A stretch of 28,132 nucleotides of DNA, from NCBI GenBank assembly GCA_046086225.1, contig JBJSXF010000140.1, positions 1-28,132 of the forward strand, written 5' to 3'. Positions 16,873-23,975 of this stretch are shown here, piece by piece (the first letter of the stretch is position 1; each line of letters begins with the position of its first letter). Under the pieces are notes generated by a model. That model was not told the DNA's origin and made no database searches. It saw nothing but the letters and a program-made list of their open reading frames with translations. The position numbers and the translations under genes are program-made. Source of the stretch: JBJSXF01 sp046086225 (GTDB lineage Bacteria; Actinomycetota; Acidimicrobiia; IMCC26256; PALSA-610).

Positions 16873-17196
16873 ATGAGCGATCGTGAGGCGGTGCGGGCGG
16901 CGTTGATCGCGGAGCAGGAGCGGGTCGCCGGTCAGTTGGCCGAGCTCGGGCTCGAGCGGGACACCTTCGATGAGGGTTTCGCCGATTCCGGGCAGGTGAC
17001 CGCCGAGCGCACGGAGGCCGAGACGCTGGCCCAGGCGCTGCGCGACACCGCGGCCGATGTCGAAGCGGCCCTCGCCAAACTCGAGAGCGACGGCTTCGGC
17101 CGGTGCGAGGAGTGCGGCGAGGCGATCGCCGACGCTCGGCTCGAAGCCGTGCCGTGGGCTCGCCGTTGCATCGGCTGCGCCTCGCGTTCGCGCTGA
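16873..17196 (+). CDS. DksA/TraR family C4 zinc-finger protein
   Basis: 107 residues. The N-terminal two-thirds are helical and highly charged (about 1-72), fitting the coiled-coil hairpin of the family, with an acidic turn at D30-D38. The C-terminal zinc finger has C78, C81, C99 and C102 (FGRCEECGEAI and ARRCIGCASR). Proteins of this type enter the secondary channel of RNA polymerase (DksA) or are small actinobacterial relatives with other stress roles. The tip residues are not a clear DxxDxA motif, so a DksA-like transcription effect is inference only. There is no Shine-Dalgarno site; the start follows a -10 box by six bases. The next gene begins 12 bases later. Confidence 0.85.
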   Translation: MSDREAVRAALIAEQERVAGQLAELGLERDTFDEGFADSGQVTAERTEAETLAQALRDTAADVEAALAKLESDGFGRCEECGEAIADARLEAVPWARRCIGCASRSR

Positions 17197-17208
17197 CGGG
17201 CCGTCGCC

Positions 17209-17736
17209 GTGCGCACGGCCCGCCTTCGCCACCTCGCCGGTCGGTTCTTCACCTCGATCTCCCCGCGCCGTCCCGATCCGGGCGACCGGGAATGGGTTCG
17301 CTCGACGCTGAGTCCGGCGGAGTATGCGGTCTGGAGCACGCTCGGTCGCGCCGACCGGACCGAATCGGTCGCAGTCGGACGCCGGGCCGCCGAGTGGCTG
17401 CCGTCCGGCGCCGACCCGGTCTGGGTCGCGGCAGCACTGCTCCACGACGTGGGCAAGACCGAGGCCGGCCTCGGCACCCCGGGTCGGGTGCTCGCCACGA
17501 TCGTCGGTGACGTGGGGGGCCGGGAGCGCATGGCGCGCCGTTCGGGCCGGTTCGGCACGTATCTGCGCCACGCCGAGATCGGGGCCGAGCGGCTCCGACG
17601 GGCCGGCGCCCGCTCCGAGACCGCCGCCTGGGCCGCAGTCCACCACCGGCCCGGGGATTGGGTGGCGGCCGGAGTGCCGGAGTCGATCGGCCGGGTGCTG
17701 GCCCGGGCCGACGGGGAACCCGTCTCGGGCGGTTGA
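17209..17736 (+). CDS. HD-domain protein
   Basis: 175 residues, start GTG 17209, which fits the 12-base gap from the upstream gene. It has the HD motif ALLHDVGKTE (H79-D80), H121 in YLRHAEIGAERL and H145-H146 in AAVHHRPGD, typical of metal-dependent phosphohydrolases or phosphodiesterases. The first metal-ligand His expected in a DRRHxVxVA-type motif appears as Glu (DRTESVAVG, E52), so the metal site may be altered or inactive. The substrate is unknown; nucleotides or cyclic nucleotides are the family's usual targets. The gene converges on trpS with seven bases between stop codons, inside a strong inverted repeat. Confidence 0.8.
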   Translation: MRTARLRHLAGRFFTSISPRRPDPGDREWVRSTLSPAEYAVWSTLGRADRTESVAVGRRAAEWLPSGADPVWVAAALLHDVGKTEAGLGTPGRVLATIVGDVGGRERMARRSGRFGTYLRHAEIGAERLRRAGARSETAAWAAVHHRPGDWVAAGVPESIGRVLARADGEPVSGG

Positions 17737-17753
17737 GTCCGGCTCAGCCCGAG
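17724..17753. terminator. Bidirectional terminator-like hairpin between the HD gene and trpS
   Basis: CTCGGGC (17724-17730) and GCCCGAG (17747-17753) are perfect seven-base inverted repeats. The 16-base interior has a further TGAG/CTCA pairing, and after a two-base mismatch on each side CCC/GGG pairs outside. The hairpin contains both convergent stop codons (TGA 17734-17736 and reverse TGA 17746-17744), so it reads equally from both strands. It lacks a U-tract, which is common in high-GC actinobacteria. Confidence 0.55.
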
Positions 17754-18781
17754 CGGGGGAGGAGGCCTGCTGCCCGCACCGCACGGCGGAGCACGGGCTC
17801 GGCGATCGCCTCGGCTGCGGCTGCTCCGCGCGCGAGTCGGGCGTCGACCGCCGACCGGTCGGCCGCGAGCGCCGAGTAGCGCTCCTGGAGCGGCCGCAGG
17901 TGCTCGACCACGGCCTCGGCGACGGCGGTCTTGAACGCGCCGTAGCCCTGGCCCGCGAACTGGGTCTCGACCTCGGCGATGGTGCGGTCGGTCACGGCGG
18001 CATGGATCTCGATGAGGTTCGAGATGCCGGGTTTGGCTTCCCGGTCGTGGCGGACCTCGGCCTCGGAATCGGTGATCGCGGACTTCAGCTTCTTCTCGAT
18101 GGTCTTCGGGGGATCGAGCAACATGACGCAGCCCGCAGCCCGCTCGTCGGATTTCGACATCTTCTTCGTCGGGTCCTGGAGATCCATGATGCGGGCCCCG
18201 ACGGGCGGGAACGTCGCCTTCGGCACCACGAAGGCATCGCCGTAGCGGCCGTTGAAGCGCTGGGCGATGTCCCGGGTGAGCTCGACGTGCTGGCGCTGGT
18301 CCTCGCCGACCGGCACCTCGACCGTGTCGTAGAGGAGGATGTCGGAAGCCATGAGGACCGGGTAGTCGAAGAGGCCGACCGACACCGACTCCTGGCCGTC
18401 CTCGCCGTCGCCCGCCTTGGCTGCCTTGTCCTTGAACTGGGTCTGACGCCGGAGCTCACCGAAGGTGGCGACGCAGTTGAGGAGCCAGGTCAGCTCGGCG
18501 TGGGCCCGGACGTGGCTCTGCACGAAGAGCAGGGAGCGGTCCTCGTCGAGCCCGGCCGCCATGAGCATCGTGGCCACGTGAAGGGTGAGCCGCTCGACCT
18601 CGGCCGGGTCCCAGGGCACGGTCAGCGCGTGGAGGTCGACCACACAGAAGACGGCCTCCCGGGCCGTCGCTGCGTCGCTCCCGGCCGGCGGCTGTCCGGC
18701 TACCCAGCGGCGCACGGCGCCGAGCAGGTTGCCGAGGTGCAGCTCGCCGGTCGGCTTGATGCCCGAGAACACGCGCGCCAT
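17744..18781 (-). CDS. trpS: Tryptophanyl-tRNA synthetase
   Basis: 345 residues on the reverse strand. A class I synthetase that charges tRNA-Trp. Start MARVFSGIKPTGELHLGNLLGA holds the HIGH-type signature HLGN (15-18). KKMSKSDE (KMSKS from K207) is intact. The middle contains DLHALTVPWDP, SHVRAHAELTWLLNC and YPVLMASDILLYD, the expected Trp-adenylate site region, and the C-terminal helical part binds the anticodon. Length is normal. ATG 18781 lies eight bases after a TAACGT box on the same strand, so a leaderless or nearly leaderless mRNA is expected. The gene is inverted relative to its neighbours, diverging from scpA and converging with the HD gene. Confidence 0.96.
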   Translation of the reverse strand: MARVFSGIKPTGELHLGNLLGAVRRWVAGQPPAGSDAATAREAVFCVVDLHALTVPWDPAEVERLTLHVATMLMAAGLDEDRSLLFVQSHVRAHAELTWLLNCVATFGELRRQTQFKDKAAKAGDGEDGQESVSVGLFDYPVLMASDILLYDTVEVPVGEDQRQHVELTRDIAQRFNGRYGDAFVVPKATFPPVGARIMDLQDPTKKMSKSDERAAGCVMLLDPPKTIEKKLKSAITDSEAEVRHDREAKPGISNLIEIHAAVTDRTIAEVETQFAGQGYGAFKTAVAEAVVEHLRPLQERYSALAADRSAVDARLARGAAAAEAIAEPVLRRAVRAAGLLPRSG

Positions 18782-18789
18782 GGGTGGGC

Positions 18790-18795
18790 ACGTTA
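18790..18795 (-). promoter_or_regulatory. Putative -10 box (TAACGT) of trpS
   Basis: Reverse-strand TAACGT sits eight bases before the trpS ATG (18781). It shares the 100-base divergent region (18782-18881) with the scpA promoter. No T-box-like leader is possible with so short a 5' end. Confidence 0.45.
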
Positions 18796-18869
18796 CCGAC
18801 CGGCGCCCGACCGTCGACGGGGTGGTCCGGACGCGTCCGGAATCACCGGTCGCGGTCGGGGCCGACGGG

Positions 18870-18875
18870 TACGCT
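18870..18875 (+). promoter_or_regulatory. Putative -10 box (TACGCT) of scpA
   Basis: TACGCT, then CGCCCC (six bases), then GTG 18882. Same hexamer and spacing as the DksA-like gene and ispH. It predicts a leaderless scpA-scpB-rluB mRNA. Confidence 0.5.
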
Positions 18876-18881
18876 CGCCCC

Positions 18882-19751
18882 GTGGGATACGAGGTCACGA
18901 CGACGGTCTTCGCCGGTCCGTTCGACCTGCTCCTGCACCTCATCCTCCGCGAGGAGGTCGACCTCTGGGAGATCGAGCTCGCCCGGATCGTCGATGCGTT
19001 CTGCGCCGAGGTCGAACGCGCCGACGGCCTCGATCTCGAGGTCGCGACCGAGTTCCTCCTCATCGCCGCGACCCTGGTCGAGCTCAAGGCTCGGCGGCTC
19101 CTCCCGGGGCGGGAGGACGTCGATCTCGACGAGGAGCTCTGGCGCTTCGAGGAGCGCGACCTGCTGCTCGCCCGGCTGCTGGAATGCAAGACCTTCCAGG
19201 ACGTCGCCCAGGTGCTGCACGGTCGCCTCACCGAGGCCCGGCGCTCGGTCGCCCGCACGGCCGGCCCCGAGGAGCCGTTCCGATTGCTGGCGCCCGACCC
19301 GCTCGAGCGGGTCTCCCTCGAGCAATTGCACAAGGCGGCGCTGCGGGGTCTGGCCCCGCCGCCGGTCGTCGAGGTGCGCACCGATCACATCGCACCGATC
19401 CGGCTCAGCGTCCGCGACGCCATCGATGCGGTGCTGCTGCTCCTGCCCGAGCGGGAGCCCATCGCGTTCACCGATCTCGTCGCCGGGATCGACGAGAAGC
19501 TGCAGATCATCGTGCGGTTCCTCGCTGTGCTCGAGCTCTACAAGCAGGGGATCGTCGATCTCGAGCAGTTCGAGTCGTTCGGAGAGCTGCAGGTGCGGGC
19601 GCTCGCGGTCGGCGAACGGGTGGCGCTCGACCTCGCGTCGCTCGACGATTGGGGCGACGAGCCGCTGACGGCCACCGGCGATGTCGTGGTCGACGCCACC
19701 GGTGTCGAACCCGCGGTCGACCTCACCCGGCCCGCCGTCGAGCGGGCCTGA
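18882..19751 (+). CDS. scpA: Segregation and condensation protein A
   Basis: 289 residues. The kleisin subunit of the SMC-ScpAB condensin. The N-terminal SMC-neck binding part has VFAGPFDLLLHLILREEVDLWEI, the ScpA hallmark, followed by the ATEFLLIAATLVELKARRLLP segment. A central acidic linker follows, and the C-terminal winged helix (FTDLVAGIDEKLQIIVRFLAVLELYKQG) binds the SMC head. The GTG start is fixed by homology (MGYEVTTTVFAGPFD) and by the -10 box six bases upstream; there is no Shine-Dalgarno site. scpB follows after eight bases. Unlike M. tuberculosis, no parA-like gene lies directly upstream. Confidence 0.95.
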   Translation: MGYEVTTTVFAGPFDLLLHLILREEVDLWEIELARIVDAFCAEVERADGLDLEVATEFLLIAATLVELKARRLLPGREDVDLDEELWRFEERDLLLARLLECKTFQDVAQVLHGRLTEARRSVARTAGPEEPFRLLAPDPLERVSLEQLHKAALRGLAPPPVVEVRTDHIAPIRLSVRDAIDAVLLLLPEREPIAFTDLVAGIDEKLQIIVRFLAVLELYKQGIVDLEQFESFGELQVRALAVGERVALDLASLDDWGDEPLTATGDVVVDATGVEPAVDLTRPAVERA

Positions 19752-19759
19752 GCAGCCCG

Positions 19760-20464
19760 ATGGACGGAACCCGAGCGCCCGACCGGTCGGACGCACGTCG
19801 CGCGATCGAGGCGATGGTCCTCGCCGCGACCGAGCCCGTGCATCCGACCGTGATGGCCCAATTGCTCGAGATTCCCGTCGACGAGATCGACGAGCTCTGC
19901 ACGGGGCTCGCCGCCGAGTACGCCGACCAGGACCGCGGCTTCGCGCTCGTGCGTGTCGCCGGGGGGTGGCGCTTCCAGACCGCAGCGTCCGCCTATCAGT
20001 ACGTCGAGCGATTCGTGCTCGAGGGCCAGACCGCCCGGCTCTCGGGCCCGGCACTCGAGACGCTCGCGATCATCGCCTACAAGCAGCCGATCTCCCGCGT
20101 GCAACTGTCCTCGATCCGGGGGGTCAACGTCGAAGCGACCCTGAAGACACTGGTCGCGCGGGGCTACGTCGAGGAGATCGGTCACGATCCGTCGCCCGGC
20201 AATCCCGTGCTCTTCGGCACGACCCGGACGTTCCTCGAGCGGCTCGGCCTCGACTCACTCGACGAACTGCCGCCCATCGCCGACTACGTGCCCGACGCGT
20301 CGGTCGTCGAGTCGCTCGAACGAGGTCTGCGGATGCCGGTCGGCGCCGAGGAGAGCGACGAGCAGAGCAACGAGGACGGTGCGGGCGAAGGACAACCGAC
20401 GCCCACCGTCGGAACCGACCATCCTGGCGCGACCGAGCCTGCCGACGCGACCGACGTCGGGTGA
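19760..20464 (+). CDS. scpB: Segregation and condensation protein B
   Basis: 234 residues. ScpB dimers bind ScpA and regulate the SMC ring. Two winged-helix domains: the first about 12-90 (AIEAMVLAATEPVHPTVMAQ, YADQDRGFALVRVAGGWRF), the second about 95-165 with the family signature LSGPALETLAIIAYKQPISR, IRGVNVEATLKTLVARGYVEEIG and GNPVLFGTTRTFLERLGLDSLDELP. The last 45 or so residues are acidic and low-complexity (EESDEQSNEDGAGEGQ), an unstructured tail. The stop overlaps rluB (GTGA). Confidence 0.95.
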   Translation: MDGTRAPDRSDARRAIEAMVLAATEPVHPTVMAQLLEIPVDEIDELCTGLAAEYADQDRGFALVRVAGGWRFQTAASAYQYVERFVLEGQTARLSGPALETLAIIAYKQPISRVQLSSIRGVNVEATLKTLVARGYVEEIGHDPSPGNPVLFGTTRTFLERLGLDSLDELPPIADYVPDASVVESLERGLRMPVGAEESDEQSNEDGAGEGQPTPTVGTDHPGATEPADATDVG

Positions 20465-21207
20465 CCGAGGGCGAGCGCCTCCAGAAGGTCCTCGCCCGCG
20501 CCGGGCTGGGTTCGCGCCGAAGGTGCGAGGAGCTCATTGCCGAGGGGCGGGTCCGGGTCGACGGGATTGCCGCCATCCTGGGGTGTCGGGTCGATCCGGC
20601 TGCCGTTCGGATCGAGGTCGACGGCGTCCCGGTCGTCACCGACACCGACCTCGTGCACTGGCTCCTGAACAAGCCGGCGGGCTACGTCACCACGGCGAGC
20701 GATCCCGAGGGGCGCCCGACCGTGCTCGATCTCGTCCCCGCTGCGCCACGCGTCTTCCCGGTCGGTCGCCTCGATCTCGATTCCGAGGGGCTGCTCGTCC
20801 TCACGAACGACGGCGAACTCGCCAACCTGCTCGCCCATCCGAGTCACGGGGTGGAGAAGGAGTACCTCGCCGAGGTCGAGGGGCGTCCGGCGCCGGCGGC
20901 GCTGCGCGCCCTGCGGGAGGGAATCGTGCTCGACGACGGGCCGACCCGGCCGGCTCGGGCCCGGCTCGTCCAGGAGTCGGGGACGGGCACGAGCGCGATC
21001 GAGATCGCGGTGAAGGAAGGGCGCAAGCGGATGGTCCGCCGGATGTGCTCGGCGGTCGGCCATCCGGTGCGTCGACTCGTCCGCACCCGCATCGGCCCAT
21101 TGCGCGATACGCGGCTGCGGCCCGGGGCGTGGCGTCCGCTCACGCCCGACGAGGTACGAGCGCTCTACGCCGCCGCACTCGGCCGGGGCGCCGAAGGCGA
21201 CGGGTAA
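20461..21207 (+). CDS. rluB: RsuA/RluB family rRNA pseudouridine synthase
   Basis: 248 residues. An N-terminal S4 domain (about 4-50, RLQKVLARAGLGSRRRCEELI, GRVRVDG) precedes the pseudouridine synthase domain with LLNKPAGYVTTASDPEGRPTV, catalytic Asp in VGRLDLDSEGLLVLTNDG (D105), HPSHGVEKEYLAEVEG and the closing EGRKRMVRRMCSAVGHPVRRLVR. It should modify 23S rRNA near position 2605 (RluB-type), although RluB/RluE/RsuA specificity cannot be told from sequence alone. The scpA-scpB-rluB order is widely conserved (Rv1709-Rv1711). Confidence 0.93.
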   Translation: MTEGERLQKVLARAGLGSRRRCEELIAEGRVRVDGIAAILGCRVDPAAVRIEVDGVPVVTDTDLVHWLLNKPAGYVTTASDPEGRPTVLDLVPAAPRVFPVGRLDLDSEGLLVLTNDGELANLLAHPSHGVEKEYLAEVEGRPAPAALRALREGIVLDDGPTRPARARLVQESGTGTSAIEIAVKEGRKRMVRRMCSAVGHPVRRLVRTRIGPLRDTRLRPGAWRPLTPDEVRALYAAALGRGAEGDG

Positions 21208-21210
21208 CCT
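21205..21210 (+). promoter_or_regulatory. Putative -10 box (TAACCT) of aroH
   Basis: TAACCT begins on the last bases of rluB (its stop TAA is 21205-21207) and ends eight bases before GTG 21219, so it would drive an almost leaderless aroH-tyrA-aroA-cmk-plsC transcript in addition to any read-through from scpA. The stop codon is reused as part of the box, as at HAD/tlyA. Confidence 0.45.
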
Positions 21211-21218
21211 CGGCCCCC

Positions 21219-21581
21219 GTGAGGCTCCTGGCGCTGCGCGGCGCGACGACGTGCGACGAGGATTCCAAGGCGCAGATCGAGCGCCGCACCCAGGATCTCG
21301 TCTCGGCCATGTTGGAGCGCAACGGGATCGCCCACGATGATCTCGTGAGCATCATCTTCACCGCGACCGACGATCTCACGGCGGAGTTCCCGGCCACCGC
21401 CGCTCGGGCGTTGGGGCTCGCCGACATCCCGCTCATCTGCGCGCGAGAGCTCGGCATCGCGCACGGGATGCCCCGCACGATCCGGGTGATGATGCACTTC
21501 TACGGTGAGGGTCCCCGTTCGGAGGTCCGGCACGTCTACCTCGAGGGCGCGCGCGCCCTCCGCGACGACCTCCCCGAGTGA
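21219..21581 (+). CDS. aroH: AroH-class chorismate mutase
   Basis: 120 residues, the length of Bacillus subtilis AroH, a small trimeric enzyme converting chorismate to prephenate. Active-site residues match by position: R7 in ALRGATT, C74 and E77 in LICARELGI, R89 in RTIRVMMH and Y107 in RHVYLEGARALR. This is the AroH fold, distinct from the AroQ type that most mycobacteria use. Start GTG 21219 gives the expected MRLLALRGATTCDED N-terminus. With tyrA 16 bases downstream it forms a prephenate/tyrosine branch unit. Confidence 0.95.
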   Translation: MRLLALRGATTCDEDSKAQIERRTQDLVSAMLERNGIAHDDLVSIIFTATDDLTAEFPATAARALGLADIPLICARELGIAHGMPRTIRVMMHFYGEGPRSEVRHVYLEGARALRDDLPE

Positions 21582-21597
21582 ACGTTCGGAGCGCGTG

Positions 21598-22683
21598 ATG
21601 CGCATCGCCGTGATCGGCACCGGCCTCATCGGTGGCTCGGTCGGACTTGCGGCGGTGGCGGCCGGTCACGAGGTCGTCGGTGTCGACGCCGATTCCGAGG
21701 CCCTGGCCCGGGCCCGGGAACGGGGCGCGGTGACCTCGGTCGCGACCGGTCCGGCCGAAGCGGTCGCCGACGTCGACCTCGTGGTCGTGGCGGTACCGGT
21801 CGGCACCGTGGCCGACACGGTCATCGCCGTGCTCGACGCCGGTGCGCCCGTGGTGACCGATGTCGGATCGGTGAAGGGCTCGGTGGTCGGCGCAGTCGGC
21901 GCGGCTCGGCCCGAGTCGGCGGATCGGTACGTGGGCGGGCACCCCATGGCGGGCTCCGAGCAGGGCGGTATCGATGCCGCCCGGTCCGATCTCTTCATCG
22001 GCGCGACGTGGGTGCTCACCCCGACCGGCGCGACCACCGACGCCGCCTACGCGACGACCCGCACCTTCGTGAGGGATCTCGGCGCCGAAGCGGTCGCCGT
22101 GACCCCGGCGGAGCACGATGCGCTCGTCGCGCTCGTCAGCCACGTTCCCCAGCTGGCGGCGTCGACGCTCATGGACGTGGCCTCGACCCAGGAGGCCCGC
22201 CACCGGGCGCTGCTCCGCCTGGCGGCCGGGGGATTCCGCGACATGACCCGCATCGCGGCCAGCCACCCGGAGATCTGGCTCGACATCCTCGCCGCGAATC
22301 GGGACGCGGTACTCGCCGGCCTCGATGCGTACGTCGAAGCGCTCGGCGCGGCCCGGCAGTGGATCGCCGCCGGCGACGCCGATGCGCTCGCCGGGCTGCT
22401 GGCCCGGGCACGATCGGCCCGGCGGAACCTGCCGGTCGGTGCCGAAGCCGCGGTCGAGCTCGCCGAGCTCCGGGTGCCGATCCCCGACCGCACGGGTGTG
22501 CTCGCCGAGGTGACGACCCTCGCGGGGCGGCTCGGGGTGAACATCGCCGACGTCGAAATCGCCCATTCGATCGAGGGGAGCGCCGGTGTGCTCGTGCTCG
22601 TGGTGCCCGCAGCCGATGCCGGCGCGCTGGCGGCCGAGCTGCGGGAGCACGGCTACGCGCCGGGGCGGGCGGAGCTCGCGTGA
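21598..22683 (+). CDS. tyrA: Prephenate dehydrogenase with C-terminal ACT-like domain
   Basis: 361 residues. NAD(P)-binding Rossmann fold at the N-terminus, MRIAVIGTGLIGGSVG (G7-x-G9-x-x-G12). The catalytic His is in YVGGHPMAGSEQGG (H115), with a further conserved His in LVSHVPQLAAS (H182), followed by the helical dimer domain. Residues about 287-361 look like an ACT domain (LRVPIPDRTGVLAEVTTLA, LGVNIADVEI), suggesting allosteric feedback by an aromatic amino acid. It oxidatively decarboxylates prephenate to 4-hydroxyphenylpyruvate for tyrosine. ATG 21598 is preceded by GGAG (21588-21591). The stop overlaps aroA (GTGA). Confidence 0.94.
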   Translation: MRIAVIGTGLIGGSVGLAAVAAGHEVVGVDADSEALARARERGAVTSVATGPAEAVADVDLVVVAVPVGTVADTVIAVLDAGAPVVTDVGSVKGSVVGAVGAARPESADRYVGGHPMAGSEQGGIDAARSDLFIGATWVLTPTGATTDAAYATTRTFVRDLGAEAVAVTPAEHDALVALVSHVPQLAASTLMDVASTQEARHRALLRLAAGGFRDMTRIAASHPEIWLDILAANRDAVLAGLDAYVEALGAARQWIAAGDADALAGLLARARSARRNLPVGAEAAVELAELRVPIPDRTGVLAEVTTLAGRLGVNIADVEIAHSIEGSAGVLVLVVPAADAGALAAELREHGYAPGRAELA

Positions 22684-23975
22684 GCGCAGTCCTCGACCTC
22701 GACGGCGGACCCCGCCCGCTGCGCGGGAGCATCCGGCTCCCGGGGGACAAGTCGATCTCGCATCGCGCCTTGCTCTTCGCCGGTCTCGCCGAGGGGCGCA
22801 GCCGGATCACGGGCCTCGGCACCGGCGGAGACGTGGCCGCGACGGCCGCTGCGTTGCGGGCGCTCGGAGTCGCGGTCGCCCGGCAGGACGGGGCGGTGAT
22901 CGTCGACAGTCCCGGGCTCGCCGCCTGGTCGGAGCCCGACGACGTGGTCGACTGCGGCAACAGCGGCACCACGATCCGGGTGCTGACGGGCGCGCTTGCC
23001 GGTCGTCCGTTCTGCACTGTGCTCACGGGAGATGCGTCGCTGCGTCGTCGGCCGATGGCACGGGTGGCCGATCCGTTGCGGGCGATGGGTGCGCGCATCG
23101 ACGGTCGGGACGGGGGCAGTCGGGCTCCGCTCGTCGTGCGCGGTGGCGCGCTCACCGGGCGTCGGCACGAACTGACCGTCGCGAGCGCCCAGGTGAAGTC
23201 CGCGATCCTGTTGGCCGGGCTCCAAGCCGAGGGCCCGACCGAGGTGCACGAGCCGCTGCGGTCCCGCGACCACACCGAGCGGATGCTGCGGGCGCTCGGT
23301 GTCCCGGTCGAGGTCGACGGGACGGTGGTGCGGATCGGTGCGGGGGTCCCCGAACCGTGCTCCATCGCGGTACCCGGTGATCCGTCCTCGGCGGCCTTCT
23401 TTGCGGTGGCGGCGGCGATCACACCCGGCTCGGAGTTCGTGTGCCCGGGCCTGGCCGGCAACCCGACCCGGATCGGCTTCGTCGCAGTGCTGCGCCGGAT
23501 GGGGGCCGACATCGATTTCGTGCCGACCGGTGAGGTCTGCGGTGAGCCGGTGGGCGAGCTGCGGGTACGTGGCTCCGCGCTCCGGGCGACGGTGATCGAG
23601 GGAGCCGAGATCCCGGCGGTCATCGACGAGATCCCGGCGCTGGCGGTTGCCGCGGCCTTCGCCGACGGCGTCACCGAGATCCGGGATGCCGCCGAGCTCC
23701 GGGTGAAGGAGAGCGATCGCATCACGACCGTGGCGACGCTCATCGGCGCGATCGGCGTGGAGTGCGAGACCCGGCCCGACGGCCTGCGCATCACCGGCGG
23801 ACAGCCGCACGCAGCTGCGCACGCCAGTGGGGGCGACCACCGGATCGCGATGGCGGCCGCCGTGGCTTCGATCGCCGTCCCGGGTCGCTCGCGCATCGCC
23901 GGTTGGGACGCCGTGGTGTCCTCGTTCCCGGAGTTCGCCGATCGTCTGGCCGACCTCGCCGGTGGGTTCTCGTGA
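22680..23975 (+). CDS. aroA: 3-phosphoshikimate 1-carboxyvinyltransferase (EPSP synthase)
   Basis: 431 residues. It makes EPSP from shikimate-3-phosphate and PEP. Motifs: LPGDKSISHRALL (K24, S25, R29), CGNSGTTIR (G93-R100), GDASLRRRPMARV, ASAQVKSAILLAG, RSRDHTERML, VPGDPSSAAFF, ELRVKESDR and GGDHRIAMA. The SRDHTE and RPMxRV forms resemble the class II (CP4-like) branch, but the glyphosate-contact position is Gly96 as in sensitive enzymes, not the Ala of CP4. The order aroH-tyrA-aroA groups the late shikimate step with the tyrosine branch. The GTG overlaps the tyrA stop; the stop overlaps cmk. Confidence 0.96.
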   Translation: MSAVLDLDGGPRPLRGSIRLPGDKSISHRALLFAGLAEGRSRITGLGTGGDVAATAAALRALGVAVARQDGAVIVDSPGLAAWSEPDDVVDCGNSGTTIRVLTGALAGRPFCTVLTGDASLRRRPMARVADPLRAMGARIDGRDGGSRAPLVVRGGALTGRRHELTVASAQVKSAILLAGLQAEGPTEVHEPLRSRDHTERMLRALGVPVEVDGTVVRIGAGVPEPCSIAVPGDPSSAAFFAVAAAITPGSEFVCPGLAGNPTRIGFVAVLRRMGADIDFVPTGEVCGEPVGELRVRGSALRATVIEGAEIPAVIDEIPALAVAAAFADGVTEIRDAAELRVKESDRITTVATLIGAIGVECETRPDGLRITGGQPHAAAHASGGDHRIAMAAAVASIAVPGRSRIAGWDAVVSSFPEFADRLADLAGGFS

